A DNA stretch of 64,000 nucleotides from Thioalkalivibrio sp. ALE14 (GTDB taxonomy: Bacteria > Pseudomonadota > Gammaproteobacteria > Ectothiorhodospirales > Ectothiorhodospiraceae): positions 62,001 through 126,000 of the forward strand of contig NZ_AQXY01000029.1 of the NCBI RefSeq assembly GCF_000376845.1, read 5' to 3'. Each line of letters opens with the position of its first letter. The first letter of the stretch is position 1. The notes under the pieces were generated by a model. That model saw only the letters and a program-made list of their open reading frames with translations. It ran no database searches and had not been told where the DNA came from. Shown here one piece after another: positions 54,015 to 63,562 of this stretch. The position numbers and the translations under genes are program-made.

Positions 54015-54920
54015 TCAGATGCTGCCGACCGGCAGGATGCGGGTTCCAGCCTGACCAGCCAGGATGGCGGCGGCATCCCCCAGCGCGCCGATCCCCGCCT
54101 GGATACCGCCCTGGGCCGCGCGACGCGCCGCCTCCATCTTCGGCCTCATGGAGCCGGCCGGATATGCCGCCGGATCCACCGCCGTGACCAGCAGCGCCTT
54201 CAGACGCCGGGCGTCCGGCGTACCCCAGTCCATGTAGACGCCATCGACGTCGGTCAGCATCAGCAGCCAGTCGGCCTCGACATGCGCCGCCAGACGGGCC
54301 GCCGTCAGGTCCTTGTCGACCACGGCCTCGACACCCTGCAGGCGCCCGGAGACGTCGCGCGCAACCGGCACACCCCCACCCCCGGCGCAGATCGCGACAG
54401 AGCCACCATCCACCAGGGAGCGTACCGCCTCCATGCCCAGCAGCCGCTGCGGCTCGGGCGAGGCCACCACGCGCCGCCAGCCCGCGCCGTCGGGCGCGAT
54501 ATCCCAACCGCGTTCGTCGGCCAGCGCACGAGCACGGGCCTCGTCCCAGGTCGGGCCGATGAACTTCTCCGGATGGCCGAAGGCCGGATCGTTGGGGTCG
54601 ACTTCCGTCTGGGTCAGCAAGCTGGCCACCCGATCGTGGCCCAGTGCGTTGTGCAGTTCGCGCGCCAGGATGTAGCCGATCATGCCGTGGCTCTCGGCAC
54701 CGACCACGTCCAGCGGCCAGGCGATGCGGTCGCACTCCGCCTGATGGGCCAGGAGTCCGACCTGGGGGCCATTGCCGTGGGTAACGACCACCTCGTGGTC
54801 ACGGGCCACCGCAGCGATCGCCTCCGCCGCCCGTTGCGCGTTGCGCTGTTGCGCCTCGGCCGACGGGGTCTCGCCGCGTTGCAGCAGGGCGTTTCCGCCC
54901 AGCGCGATCACGATGCGCAT
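54015..54920 (-). CDS. arcC: Carbamate kinase
   Basis: 301 residues of the amino-acid kinase family. It starts MRIVIALGGNALLQRGE; EVVVTHGNGPQVGLLAHQ, ICAGGGGVPVARD, DKDLTAARLAAHVEADWLLML and AGSMRPKMEAA are diagnostic. It interconverts carbamoyl phosphate plus ADP with ATP. The arginine deiminase partner genes arcA/arcB are not nearby, so the pathway context here is unclear. It lies 34 bp downstream of dcd. Confidence 0.95.
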   Translation of the reverse strand: MRIVIALGGNALLQRGETPSAEAQQRNAQRAAEAIAAVARDHEVVVTHGNGPQVGLLAHQAECDRIAWPLDVVGAESHGMIGYILARELHNALGHDRVASLLTQTEVDPNDPAFGHPEKFIGPTWDEARARALADERGWDIAPDGAGWRRVVASPEPQRLLGMEAVRSLVDGGSVAICAGGGGVPVARDVSGRLQGVEAVVDKDLTAARLAAHVEADWLLMLTDVDGVYMDWGTPDARRLKALLVTAVDPAAYPAGSMRPKMEAARRAAQGGIQAGIGALGDAAAILAGQAGTRILPVGSI

Positions 54921-54954
54921 GGCGGCGTCCTCCGAAGTGGGGCGATGGGGGGGG

Positions 54955-55521
54955 TCAGGTACGCGGCAGGGTGACGCCGCGCTGCCCCTGGTACTTGCCG
55001 CCGCGATCCCTGTAGGAGGTCTCGCAGACCTCGTCGGACTGCAGGAACAGCATCTGCGCCACGCCCTCGTTGGCGTAGATCTTGGCCGGCAGCGGCGTGG
55101 TGTTGGAGAACTCCAGCGTCACGTGACCCTCCCATTCGGGCTCCAGCGGCGTCACGTTCACGATGATGCCGCAGCGGGCGTAGGTCGACTTGCCCAGGCA
55201 GATGGTCAGCACATCTCGCGGGATGCGGAAGTACTCGACCGTGTGCGCCAGGGCAAAGGAGTTCGGCGGGATGATGCAGACGTCCGACTGCACGTCGACG
55301 AAGCTGCCCTCGTCGAACCCCTTGGGGTCGACAATGCTGGAGTTAATGTTGGTGAAGATCTTGAAGTGGTCCGAGCAGCGCACGTCGTAGCCGTAGCTGG
55401 AGGTGCCATAGGACACGATCCGCTCTTCGTCACGGTAGCGAATCTGGCCGGGCTCGAAGGGCTCGATCATGCCCTTCGTCTCGGCCATCTCCCGAATCCA
55501 GCGATCCGACTTGATGCTCAT
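54955..55521 (-). CDS. dcd: dCTP deaminase
   Basis: 188 residues. The dCTP deaminase/dUTPase trimeric fold is shown by [40 protein letters not shown]-type substrate loop ([11 protein letters not shown]), and [20 protein letters not shown]. It converts dCTP to dUTP for thymidylate synthesis. The C-terminal [12 protein letters not shown] is the mobile ATP-contact tail of the family. It is downstream of apbC with a 30-bp gap. Confidence 0.97.
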   Translation of the reverse strand: MSIKSDRWIREMAETKGMIEPFEPGQIRYRDEERIVSYGTSSYGYDVRCSDHFKIFTNINSSIVDPKGFDEGSFVDVQSDVCIIPPNSFALAHTVEYFRIPRDVLTICLGKSTYARCGIIVNVTPLEPEWEGHVTLEFSNTTPLPAKIYANEGVAQMLFLQSDEVCETSYRDRGGKYQGQRGVTLPRT

Positions 55522-55551
55522 GGGTCCGTCCCTGGTCGGCGCTTCGCCGGA

Positions 55552-56643
55552 TCAGTTGTTCTGAATCACGATGTTGGGGAACTTGCTGCTGTAGTCCTTG
55601 GACTGCTCGGCCAGCTTGGCCCCGGTGCGCCGCGCGATCTCGCGGTAGATCTCGGTGATGCGGCCATCCGGGTCGGCGATCACGGTGGGCTCGCCACCAT
55701 CGGCCTGTTCGCGGATGCGGATATCCAGCGGCAGCGCGCCCAGCATGTCCACACCGTATTCTTCAGCCATGTTCTCCGCACCACCCTGGCCGAAGATGTA
55801 TTCCTCGTTGCCGCACTTCGAGCAGATATGGATGCTCATGTTCTCGATGATCCCGAGCACCGGCACCTCGACCTTCTCGAACATGCGCAGGCCCTTGCGC
55901 GCGTCCAGCAGCGCGATGTCCTGCGGCGTGGTGACGATCACCGCGCCGGACACCGGGATCTTCTGCGACAGGGTCAGCTGGATGTCGCCGGTGCCCGGCG
56001 GCAGGTCGATGATCAGGTAGTCCAGCTCTTTCCAGTTGGTCTCGTTCAGGAGCTGCTCCAGCGCCTGCGTGACCATCGGACCGCGCCAGATCATCGGCGT
56101 ATCCTCCTCGATCAGGAAGCCGATCGACATGGCCTGCACGCCGTGGCGCTCCAGGGGCTCCATGCTCTTGCCGTCCTTGGACTCCGGATTGCCCTTGATG
56201 CCCAGCATGCGTGGCTGGCTGGGACCGTAGATATCCGCATCCAGGATGCCGACCTGAGCCCCTTCCGCGGCCAGACCAAGCGCGAGATTCACCGCAGTGG
56301 TGGACTTGCCGACCCCGCCCTTGCCCGAAGCAACGGCGATAATGTTCTTGATCCCGGCCATCGGCTTGAGGCTTTTCTGGACCGCGTGGGTGGTGACCTT
56401 GGTGCTGATGGTCACTTCCGACGATTCCAGCCCGGCCACGCCGGCCAGGGCGCCCTGGATCGCGGCCCGCAGCTCGTCGTGATAACCGTTGGCGGAATAC
56501 CCCATCTCGATCGCGATGGAGGCGCGCGCGCCGTCCACCTGGATGTCCTTGACCGCGCCGGCGGCCACCAAATCCTGCTCCAGGTACTTGTCCTGAACAC
56601 CCTTCAGGGCGTTTTCGATCTGCTCGCGCGAGAGTTCGGCCAT
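55552..56643 (-). CDS. apbC: Fe-S cluster carrier ATPase ApbC/Mrp
   Basis: 363 residues. An N-terminal DUF59-like domain (about 1-85) is followed by a ParA-like P-loop, ASGKGGVGKSTTAVNLA at about 99. The CxxC IHICSKCGNEEY bridges two subunits to carry a [4Fe-4S] cluster. YGPSQPRMLGIKG and IDLPPGTGDIQLTL are typical. It inserts or transfers clusters, linking to the isc genes. ATG 56643 is chosen over an upstream TTG. Confidence 0.96.
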   Translation of the reverse strand: MAELSREQIENALKGVQDKYLEQDLVAAGAVKDIQVDGARASIAIEMGYSANGYHDELRAAIQGALAGVAGLESSEVTISTKVTTHAVQKSLKPMAGIKNIIAVASGKGGVGKSTTAVNLALGLAAEGAQVGILDADIYGPSQPRMLGIKGNPESKDGKSMEPLERHGVQAMSIGFLIEEDTPMIWRGPMVTQALEQLLNETNWKELDYLIIDLPPGTGDIQLTLSQKIPVSGAVIVTTPQDIALLDARKGLRMFEKVEVPVLGIIENMSIHICSKCGNEEYIFGQGGAENMAEEYGVDMLGALPLDIRIREQADGGEPTVIADPDGRITEIYREIARRTGAKLAEQSKDYSSKFPNIVIQNN

Positions 56644-56981
56644 GGCGTTTGTTCCATCCAGCAATTGAGGAGTGACCGCGCGATTCTACTGGCCCCGGTG
56701 CGGCACGCCAATGGCACCACGCCGCGCCAGTCCTTTTCAGCCCCCGGTGTAGCGGGATTCGGGCGGGTGTCAAGCCCTCCTGCGAGACTTTTATGCACAA
56801 AAGGCCCGCAGAGCTGCAGCACAAGGCAAGATAGACACACAAACATCCAAACCGCTACACAATGATCATGTATCCATCTGTTTTTTCGGTATTTTCGCAT
56901 GATGGTCGATTTTTAACCAATCTGTCATACGGCCTTGTGTGGCAAGGCATTGCGCCCGATTCCACCGGGTTTCCCACAGAC

Positions 56982-57004
56982 TTATCCACAGGTTTTGTGG
57001 ACAA
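56982..57004. promoter_or_regulatory. Pair of opposed DnaA-box-like sites
   Basis: TTATCCACA (56982-56990), a perfect DnaA box, is followed by TGTGGACAA (56996-57004), a near-perfect box in the other orientation. A third, weaker TTTCCCACA lies at 56970-56978. An AT-rich stretch (about 56840-56940) lies upstream. The region is the divergent apbC/metG spacer (56644-57103), otherwise without a gene. Confidence 0.6.
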
Positions 57005-57103
57005 CGAGCCGGAGCCCGCGGAACGCCTCGACAACCCGCCACCCAGCCCCGACAATAGCGCCCCTGCACCCCGCGGCCCGGGGCCGCCAACACGAGCCGA
57101 GCC

Positions 57104-59143
57104 ATGACCGACAAACCGCGCAAGATCCTCGTCACCAGCGCCCTGCCCTATGCCAACGGCCCGATTCACCTCGGGCACCTGGTGGAGTACATCCAGACCG
57201 ACATCTGGGTGCGCTTTCAGCGCGCAAGCGGCCACGAGGTGATCTATGTCTGCGCGGACGACGCCCACGGCACCCCGATCATGCTCAAGGCACGCGCCGA
57301 GGGCATCGAGCCGGAGGAACTGATCGCGCGGATGCGCCAGGAGCACGAGGCCGACTTCGGCGAGTTCCTGATCGGGTTCGACCACTACCACTCGACCCAT
57401 TCGGACGAGAACCGCGAGCTGGCGGGGCAGATCTACACCGCGCTGCGCGATGCCGGGCACATCGAGACCCGTACCATCGATCAGGCCTATGACCCCGAGG
57501 CCGGGATGTTCCTCCCGGATCGCTTCATCAAGGGCACCTGTCCCAAGTGCGGCGCACAGGAGCAGTACGGCGACTCCTGCGAGGCCTGCGGCGCGACCTA
57601 CAGCCCGCTGGACCTGAAGGACCCGGTGTCCGCCATCAGCGGCGCGCGGCCCGAGTCGCGCGCCTCCGAACACTACTTCTTCAAGCTCGGCGACTTCGAA
57701 CCCTTCCTGCGCGAGTGGACCCGCTCCGGTCGCCTGCAGGACGCGATCCGCAACAAGCTGGATGAATGGTTCGAAACCGGCCTGACCGACTGGGACATCT
57801 CCCGCGACAAGCCCTATTTCGGCTTCGAGATCCCGGATGCGCCGGGCAAGTACTTCTACGTGTGGCTGGATGCGCCGATCGGCTACATGGCGAGCTTTCG
57901 CGCCTACGCCGAGCAGCAGGGCCTGGACTTCAACGCGTGGTGGGGCGCGGACTCCGACGCCGAGCTGTACCACTTCATCGGCAAGGACATCGCCTACTTC
58001 CACACCCTGTTCTGGCCGGCCATGCTGCATGGCGCGGGCTTTCGCACCCCTTCGGCGGTGTTCTGCCACGGCTTCCTGACCGTCAACGGCCAGAAGATGT
58101 CCAAGTCGCGCGGCACCTTCATCCGCGCTCGCGACTACCTGGAGCACCTGAACCCCGAATCCCTGCGCTACTACCTGGCCGCCAAACTGGGAGACGGCGT
58201 GGACGACCTGGACCTCAACCTGGACGACTTCGTGCAGCGGGTGAACTCGGACCTGGTCGGCAAGGTGGTCAACATCGCCAGTCGCTGCGCGGGGTTCATC
58301 AACAAGCGCTTTGACGGCGAACTGGCCGCGGAACTCCCGCGCCCGGACCTGCACCAGGCGTTCGTGGACGAGGGCGAGGCGATCGCCCGGGCCTTCGAGC
58401 AGCGCGAGTTCGCGCAGGCCATGCGCCGCATCATGGCGCTGGCCGACCAGGCCAACCAGTACATCGACGAGGCGCAACCCTGGGTGCTGGCCAAACAGGA
58501 AGGCCGCGAGGCCGAGGTCCAGGCCATCAACACCCAGGGCCTGGACTTGTTCCGCATCCTGATCGTCTATCTCGCGCCGGTGCTGCCGAAGCTCGCGGCC
58601 GACGCCGCCGCGTTCCTGAACCTGGAGGACACCCGCTGGGAGAGCCGCGAGCCGCTGGTCGGGCGTTCCATCCAGAAGTTCAAGCCGCTGATGACCCGCA
58701 TCGAGCCGGAGACCATCGCCAAACTGCTGGAGGCCTCGAAGGCCACCCTGGCCGCCACCGAGACCGCGGACGCGCCCGAGAACGCCGCCCCGGAGGCGAA
58801 TGTGGACCCCATCGCCGAGACCATCGACTTCGACACCTTTGCCAGGGTCGACCTGCGCATCGCGCGCATCGCCAATGCCGAACACGTCGAGGGCGCCGAC
58901 AAGCTGCTGAAGCTGACCCTGGATATCGGTTCCGAGACCCGTCAGGTGTTCGCCGGCATCAAGTCCGCCTACGCGCCCGAGGACCTGATCGGTCGCCACA
59001 CCGTGATGGTCGCCAACCTGGCCCCGCGCAAGATGCGCTTCGGCGTCTCCGAGGGCATGGTGCTGGCCGCCGGGCCGGGCGGTTCGGAACTCTACATCCT
59101 GAACCCGGACGACGGTGCCCGCCCCGGCATGCGCGTCAAGTAA
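57104..59143 (+). CDS. metG: Methionyl-tRNA synthetase
   Basis: 679 residues. The HIGH-type motif [18 protein letters not shown] is at about 18-35. Zinc knuckle cysteines lie in [31 protein letters not shown] is the catalytic loop. The C-terminal domain (from about 580, [19 protein letters not shown]) is the EMAP-like tRNA-binding/dimerisation domain found in full-length MetG. It is divergent from apbC, and the ATG at 57104 matches the family start ([19 protein letters not shown]). Confidence 0.98.
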   Translation: MTDKPRKILVTSALPYANGPIHLGHLVEYIQTDIWVRFQRASGHEVIYVCADDAHGTPIMLKARAEGIEPEELIARMRQEHEADFGEFLIGFDHYHSTHSDENRELAGQIYTALRDAGHIETRTIDQAYDPEAGMFLPDRFIKGTCPKCGAQEQYGDSCEACGATYSPLDLKDPVSAISGARPESRASEHYFFKLGDFEPFLREWTRSGRLQDAIRNKLDEWFETGLTDWDISRDKPYFGFEIPDAPGKYFYVWLDAPIGYMASFRAYAEQQGLDFNAWWGADSDAELYHFIGKDIAYFHTLFWPAMLHGAGFRTPSAVFCHGFLTVNGQKMSKSRGTFIRARDYLEHLNPESLRYYLAAKLGDGVDDLDLNLDDFVQRVNSDLVGKVVNIASRCAGFINKRFDGELAAELPRPDLHQAFVDEGEAIARAFEQREFAQAMRRIMALADQANQYIDEAQPWVLAKQEGREAEVQAINTQGLDLFRILIVYLAPVLPKLAADAAAFLNLEDTRWESREPLVGRSIQKFKPLMTRIEPETIAKLLEASKATLAATETADAPENAAPEANVDPIAETIDFDTFARVDLRIARIANAEHVEGADKLLKLTLDIGSETRQVFAGIKSAYAPEDLIGRHTVMVANLAPRKMRFGVSEGMVLAAGPGGSELYILNPDDGARPGMRVK

Positions 59144-59244
59144 TGCCCGGCCCCTACGGCGTGTTTTGCGCCCAACCGCAACGCCCCATGGATTTGCACC
59201 CGAGCCTCGCGTAAGCTGCCGCTCTTTTCTCGACACCCGGACGC

Positions 59245-59865
59245 ATGGAACAAAGCCCCGAATTCAAAGCGCAGGTTCGCCTGCTGGCCGACGCCGGACG
59301 CGAGCTCGCGGACCGCGGCTGGCTCCCCGCGCGCACCGGGCACTTCTCTGCGCGCCTGGACGACCAGCACATCGTCATCACCGCGCCCGGCCGCAGCAAG
59401 GATCTGCTGGACGCCCACGACTTCATGGTCGTCGACCTCGAGGGGCACCGGATCGCCGGCAGCGGCGAGCCCGGCCCCGAGACCTTCCTGCACATCATCA
59501 TGTACCGCCGCGACGCCGATCTGGGGGCCGTCCTCCACACCCACAGCATTCACGGCACCGTCCTGTCGCGAGAGGTCTCGGGGTCCCTGCTGCTGCGCGA
59601 CTACGAGGCGCTGCGCGAACTCCCGGGCTGCGAACACCCCGCGCGCGGCATCCGCCTCCCGGTATTCGCCAACCAGCCGGACATGCGGCAGCTGGCCGCC
59701 CGGGTCGACGCCGCCATGGATCGCGACCCGGCACTCGCCGGTTACCTGATCAGCGGTCACGGCCTCTACACCTGGGGCCAGACCGTCGAACGGGCCATGC
59801 AGCGCACCGAGGCCTTCGAGTTCATGTTCGAATGCGAGTCGCTGGCGCGCCAGCTGACCCCATGA
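59245..59865 (+). CDS. mtnB: Methylthioribulose-1-phosphate dehydratase
   Basis: 206 residues of the class II aldolase/adducin fold. It starts near LLADAGRELADRGWLPARTG and carries the zinc-binding histidines in VLHTHSIHGTVLSREVSG. LPVFANQPDMRQLAARV and ISGHGLYTWGQTVERA are typical of MtnB. It dehydrates 5-methylthioribulose-1-phosphate in methionine salvage. The end overlaps the next gene in ATGA. Confidence 0.92.
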   Translation: MEQSPEFKAQVRLLADAGRELADRGWLPARTGHFSARLDDQHIVITAPGRSKDLLDAHDFMVVDLEGHRIAGSGEPGPETFLHIIMYRRDADLGAVLHTHSIHGTVLSREVSGSLLLRDYEALRELPGCEHPARGIRLPVFANQPDMRQLAARVDAAMDRDPALAGYLISGHGLYTWGQTVERAMQRTEAFEFMFECESLARQLTP

Positions 59866-60569
59866 CCCCGGGCGACACATATCCCGCCCCGCAGGCCGTC
59901 ATCCTCGCCTTCGAGGGTGTCCTCGCCCCGCCCGGCGTGCTGCGCGAGACGCTGGAACCGCACGCCCTGGAGGCGCTGCCGGACTTCCTCGAGCGCCACG
60001 CCGAATCCACTGCCGTGCAGCGCACCCTGGCGGACATCCTGGCCTACTCGGGGCGCGAACTGGACGTGGAGGGGCTGCTCGCCCAGATCCGCGCCTGGAT
60101 CCGCGGCGGGCAGGACATCACGCCGGTGCGCCAGCTCCAGGGGATGGTCTGGGCCGATGCACTGGAAGCCGGGGCCCTGCAGCCCCGGCTCGACGAACCC
60201 ACGGCGGGCGCGCTGGACCGGCTGCACCAGTCCGGCGTGGCCCTGTACAGCTTCGGCGCGACCCCGGCTCCGGTGCAGCGCGACTGGCTGCGCCATGGCC
60301 CGCATCCCGAGGTCGAACAACGGCTTGCCGGGTTGTTCGACACCCGCATCGGTGGGCGCCGCGACGCCGGCAGCTACCGCCGTCTGGCAGAGGAGATCGG
60401 CCTGACGCCGGAGACCGTGCTAGTGCTGTCCACCCGCCGCGACGAGCTGGACGCCGCCCACCAGGCCTGGCTGCTGACCGCCCGGCCGGCCGCGGACCCT
60501 CAGGCGGACGACGACCATCCGGTACGTACCTTGACCTCGCTCATCTCCGGCGACGCCGGAGACCGGTAA
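59862..60569 (+). CDS. MtnC-like enolase-phosphatase with lost catalytic residues
   Basis: 235 residues that align with the E1 enolase-phosphatase MtnC (HAD family), partner of MtnB. The HAD motif I, normally DxEGT, reads AFEGV at about residues 16-20, so the nucleophile Asp is Ala. Motif II SSGS-like is YSFGAT. Motif IV, normally FLSD, reads VLSTRRDELDAA. MtnD, normally between mtnB and mtnC, is absent. It is probably a non-catalytic or diverged family member. It overlaps mtnB by 4 bases. Confidence 0.82.
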   Translation: MTPGDTYPAPQAVILAFEGVLAPPGVLRETLEPHALEALPDFLERHAESTAVQRTLADILAYSGRELDVEGLLAQIRAWIRGGQDITPVRQLQGMVWADALEAGALQPRLDEPTAGALDRLHQSGVALYSFGATPAPVQRDWLRHGPHPEVEQRLAGLFDTRIGGRRDAGSYRRLAEEIGLTPETVLVLSTRRDELDAAHQAWLLTARPAADPQADDDHPVRTLTSLISGDAGDR

Positions 60570-60586
60570 TCTGGCCTGAAGACCCG

Positions 60587-60615
60587 GCCCGTAGCGCGCT
60601 TCGCGGCGGGCTTTT
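60587..60615 (+). terminator. Terminator hairpin after the mtnC-like gene
   Basis: GCCCG-TA-GCG / CGC-GG-CGGGC stem with a CGCTT loop followed by TTTT, 18 bases after the stop codon. Confidence 0.6.
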
Positions 60616-60711
60616 GCGGTCGAACAAGGCAATCGCCCCGTAATGGGCAGGGTTGAGCGGGCACGGCCCGTCGCCGATACTGTGTTGTTGACCTGACGAC
60701 TCGGATTTTTC

Positions 60712-61290
60712 GTGGAATACGTCCTGATCCTCATCAGTACGATCCTCGTGAACAACTTCGTACTGGTGAAGTTTCTGGGCCTGTGCCCGTTCATGGGGGT
60801 CTCGCGCAAGGTCGAGACGGCCACCGGCATGGGCCTGGCCACGACCTTCGTGCTGACGTTGTCCGCCGTCAGTTCCTATGTGATCAATGAATACCTGCTG
60901 ATCCCGCTCGGGCTCGAGTACCTGCGCACCATCGCCTTCATCCTGGTGATCGCGGCCGTGGTGCAGTTCACCGAGCTGGTGGTGCGCAAGACCTCGCCGC
61001 TGCTGTACAACGTTCTGGGCATCTTTCTCCCCCTGATCACCACTAACTGCGCGGTGCTGGGCGTGGCCCTCCTCAACGTCCAGGAGGCACACAACTTCGT
61101 CGAATCGGCCCTCTACGGCTTCGGTGCGGCGGTCGGCTTCTCGCTGGTGCTAATCCTGTTCTCCGCGATCCGCGAGCGCATCGCGGTGGCCGACGTGCCG
61201 GTGATGTTCCGCGGCAGTGCGATCGCCATGGTCACGGCCGGGCTGATGTCGCTGGCGTTCATGGGCTTTTCCGGGCTGGTGCGGCTATGA
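60712..61290 (+). CDS. rnfA: Rnf complex subunit A
   Basis: 192 residues with six membrane segments. The conserved RnfA/RsxA opening [20 protein letters not shown] contains the first cysteine of the membrane [2Fe-2S] site; [14 protein letters not shown] contains the second. It starts at a GTG. The complex couples ferredoxin:NAD+ redox to ion transport, or in the Rsx role reduces SoxR. It overlaps rnfB by 4 bases. Confidence 0.97.
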   Translation: MEYVLILISTILVNNFVLVKFLGLCPFMGVSRKVETATGMGLATTFVLTLSAVSSYVINEYLLIPLGLEYLRTIAFILVIAAVVQFTELVVRKTSPLLYNVLGIFLPLITTNCAVLGVALLNVQEAHNFVESALYGFGAAVGFSLVLILFSAIRERIAVADVPVMFRGSAIAMVTAGLMSLAFMGFSGLVRL

Positions 61291-61871
61291 GTGTGCTCTA
61301 CGCCATCCTGGCGATCGGCGGCCTCGCGGCCGCGTTCGGGCTGGTGCTGGGCTTTGCCGCCCAGCGCTTCCGGGTCGAGTCCGACCCGGTGGTGGACCAG
61401 ATCGACGCCCTGCTGCCGCAGACCCAGTGCGGACAGTGCTCCTACCCCGGCTGCCGGCCCTACGCCGAGGCCATCGCCGCCGGCGAGGCGGACATCAACC
61501 GCTGTCCGCCCGGTGGTCAGGCCACCGTGCAGGCCCTGGCGGACCTGCTCGACCGCGAACCCACCCCGCTGGAGGAGGAAGAGCAGGAGAAGGCCGTCGC
61601 GATCATTGACGAGAACATCTGCATCGGCTGCACCCTGTGCATCCAGGCCTGCCCGGTCGACGCGATCCTCGGGGCCGCGAAGCAGATGCACACCGTGATC
61701 GAGGAGGAATGCACCGGCTGCGAGCTGTGCATCGAGCCCTGCCCGGTGGACTGCATCACCATGGTCCCGGTCGGCACCGACATCACCGAATGGCGCTGGT
61801 CGGAGCCGGAACCCTCGCCCATCGAGCGGCCCATCCACGCCATCGCGGACGGTTCGCGGGCACCCGGCTAA
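61287..61871 (+). CDS. rnfB: Rnf complex subunit B
   Basis: 194 residues: an N-terminal membrane anchor ([19 protein letters not shown]), then a cysteine cluster [19 protein letters not shown] (a [4Fe-4S] site), and two ferredoxin motifs, [14 protein letters not shown] and [15 protein letters not shown]. It accepts electrons from ferredoxin and passes them to RnfC or to the membrane chain. It overlaps rnfA by 4 bases. Confidence 0.97.
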   Translation: MSVLYAILAIGGLAAAFGLVLGFAAQRFRVESDPVVDQIDALLPQTQCGQCSYPGCRPYAEAIAAGEADINRCPPGGQATVQALADLLDREPTPLEEEEQEKAVAIIDENICIGCTLCIQACPVDAILGAAKQMHTVIEEECTGCELCIEPCPVDCITMVPVGTDITEWRWSEPEPSPIERPIHAIADGSRAPG

Positions 61872-61903
61872 GCCGGGTTGCCACGAACCGTTAGAATACC
61901 CTT

Positions 61904-63562
61904 ATGCAGCTGCATCGCTTCCACGGGGGCCTGAAACTGGCCGACGAGACCGCAGCCAGCACCCGCGACCCGGTGCTGGTGATGGGCGTGCCGTCGCAGC
62001 TGATTGTCCCGCTGGGCCAGCACATCGGCGAAGCGGCGGAGCCCTGCGTAGCGGTCGGCGACCACGTCACCAAGGGTCAGCGTATCGGCCAGTCCAAGGG
62101 CTACATCGCCGCCCATGTGCACGCGCCCAGTTCCGGCGAAGTGGTCGAGATCGCCCCGCACGCCGTCCCCCACCCCTCCGGTCTCAGCGCCCCCTGCATC
62201 GTCATCCAGACCGACGGCCAGGACGACTGGGGCGACAACCGCATGGAGCCGTGGCTCGACTGGGATACCCGCGATCCGCGCAGGCTGCGCCAGCGCATCC
62301 GTGATGCCGGCATCGTCGGGCTGGGCGGGGCGGCGTTCCCCACCGCGGTCAAGCTGAACCCGCGTGCGGGCCAGCGCATCCACACCCTGATCGTGAACGG
62401 CGCCGAGTGCGAACCCTACATCAGCGCCGACGACATGCTGCTGCGCACGGCCCCGGAGGCGGTCTTCGAGGGCATCCGGATCGTCGCCCATCTGCTGCGC
62501 GTGGATCGGGTGCTGTTCGCGGTCGAGGACAACATGCCCGAGGCCATGCGGTCCCTGACCGAGAACCTCCCCGGCGAGCTGCGCGACCTGGTCCAGCTCG
62601 TTTCGGTCCCCTCGCTCTATCCCACCGGCGGCGAGCGCCAGCTGATCAAGGTCCTGACCGGCCAGGAGGTCCCCAGTGGCGGCCTGCCGGCGGACCTCGG
62701 CATGGTCTGCAACAATCCCGGCACCTTCAAGTCGGTCTGCGACGCCGTCATCCAGGGCCGCCCCTTGCTGTCGCGCATCGTCACCGTCACCGGGCCCGGC
62801 GTGCAGCACTCTCGCAACGTCGAGGCCTTGCTCGGGACGCCCTTTGCCGACGTGATCGCCGCGACCGGTGGCTACGCCGAGGGCGTGGACCGCCTGGTGA
62901 TGGGCGGCCCGATGATGGGCTTTGCGGTCCACGACGACGCGATCCCGGTGATCAAGGGCACCAACTGCCTGCTCGCCACCCGCCCCCAGGACACCCCGCC
63001 CCCGGGGCCGTTGATGCCCTGCATCCGCTGCGGCGAGTGTGCGGCCGTCTGCCCCGCCCAGCTGCTGCCACAGCAGCTCTACTGGCAGGCGAAGGCCAAG
63101 GATTTCGACGCGATTCAGGACTACGGCCTGTTCGACTGCATCGAATGCGGCTGCTGTGCGCATGTCTGTCCCAGCAATATCCCGCTGGTACAGTACTACC
63201 GCTACGCCAAGAACGAGATCTGGGCGCGGGAGAAGGAACGCCAGAAGTCGGACATCGCGCGCGAACGCTACGAGTTCCGCCAGGAACGCATCGAACGCGA
63301 GGAACGCGAGAAGGCCGAGCGCCTGGCCAAGAAGAAGGCTGCGGTCAAGAAGAAGGAAGGCGAGGAAGGTGGCGACAGCGACAAACAGGCCGCCATCCAG
63401 GCCGCGCTCGAGCGCTCCCGTGCGCGCAAGGCCGCCAGGGCCGGCGGTGCCACCGGAGATGACAAGTCCGAGTCCGCCGATACGGCCCCGACCGATACTG
63501 AAAACGACGCGGGAGCGGCCCGGTCCGGCGAATCCCATTCCACGGACACGGAAAGCCGCTGA
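61904..63562 (+). CDS. rnfC: Rnf complex subunit C
   Basis: 552 residues. The NADH/FMN-binding domain similar to NuoF (IVGLGGAAFPTAVKL, LIVNGAECEPYISADD, MVCNNPGTFKSVCDAV) is followed by two [4Fe-4S] motifs, CIRCGECAAVCPAQLLP and CIECGCCAHVCPSNIP. The C-terminal about 120 residues are charged Lys/Glu/Ala-rich and vary in length among RnfC proteins. Its stop overlaps the rnfD start by one base. Confidence 0.96.
   Translation: MQLHRFHGGLKLADETAASTRDPVLVMGVPSQLIVPLGQHIGEAAEPCVAVGDHVTKGQRIGQSKGYIAAHVHAPSSGEVVEIAPHAVPHPSGLSAPCIVIQTDGQDDWGDNRMEPWLDWDTRDPRRLRQRIRDAGIVGLGGAAFPTAVKLNPRAGQRIHTLIVNGAECEPYISADDMLLRTAPEAVFEGIRIVAHLLRVDRVLFAVEDNMPEAMRSLTENLPGELRDLVQLVSVPSLYPTGGERQLIKVLTGQEVPSGGLPADLGMVCNNPGTFKSVCDAVIQGRPLLSRIVTVTGPGVQHSRNVEALLGTPFADVIAATGGYAEGVDRLVMGGPMMGFAVHDDAIPVIKGTNCLLATRPQDTPPPGPLMPCIRCGECAAVCPAQLLPQQLYWQAKAKDFDAIQDYGLFDCIECGCCAHVCPSNIPLVQYYRYAKNEIWAREKERQKSDIARERYEFRQERIEREEREKAERLAKKKAAVKKKEGEEGGDSDKQAAIQAALERSRARKAARAGGATGDDKSESADTAPTDTENDAGAARSGESHSTDTESR

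Noticed and set aside
56855-59236. 793-residue minus-strand open frame opposite metG
   Set aside because: It is fully antisense to a clear methionyl-tRNA synthetase and has low-complexity composition.
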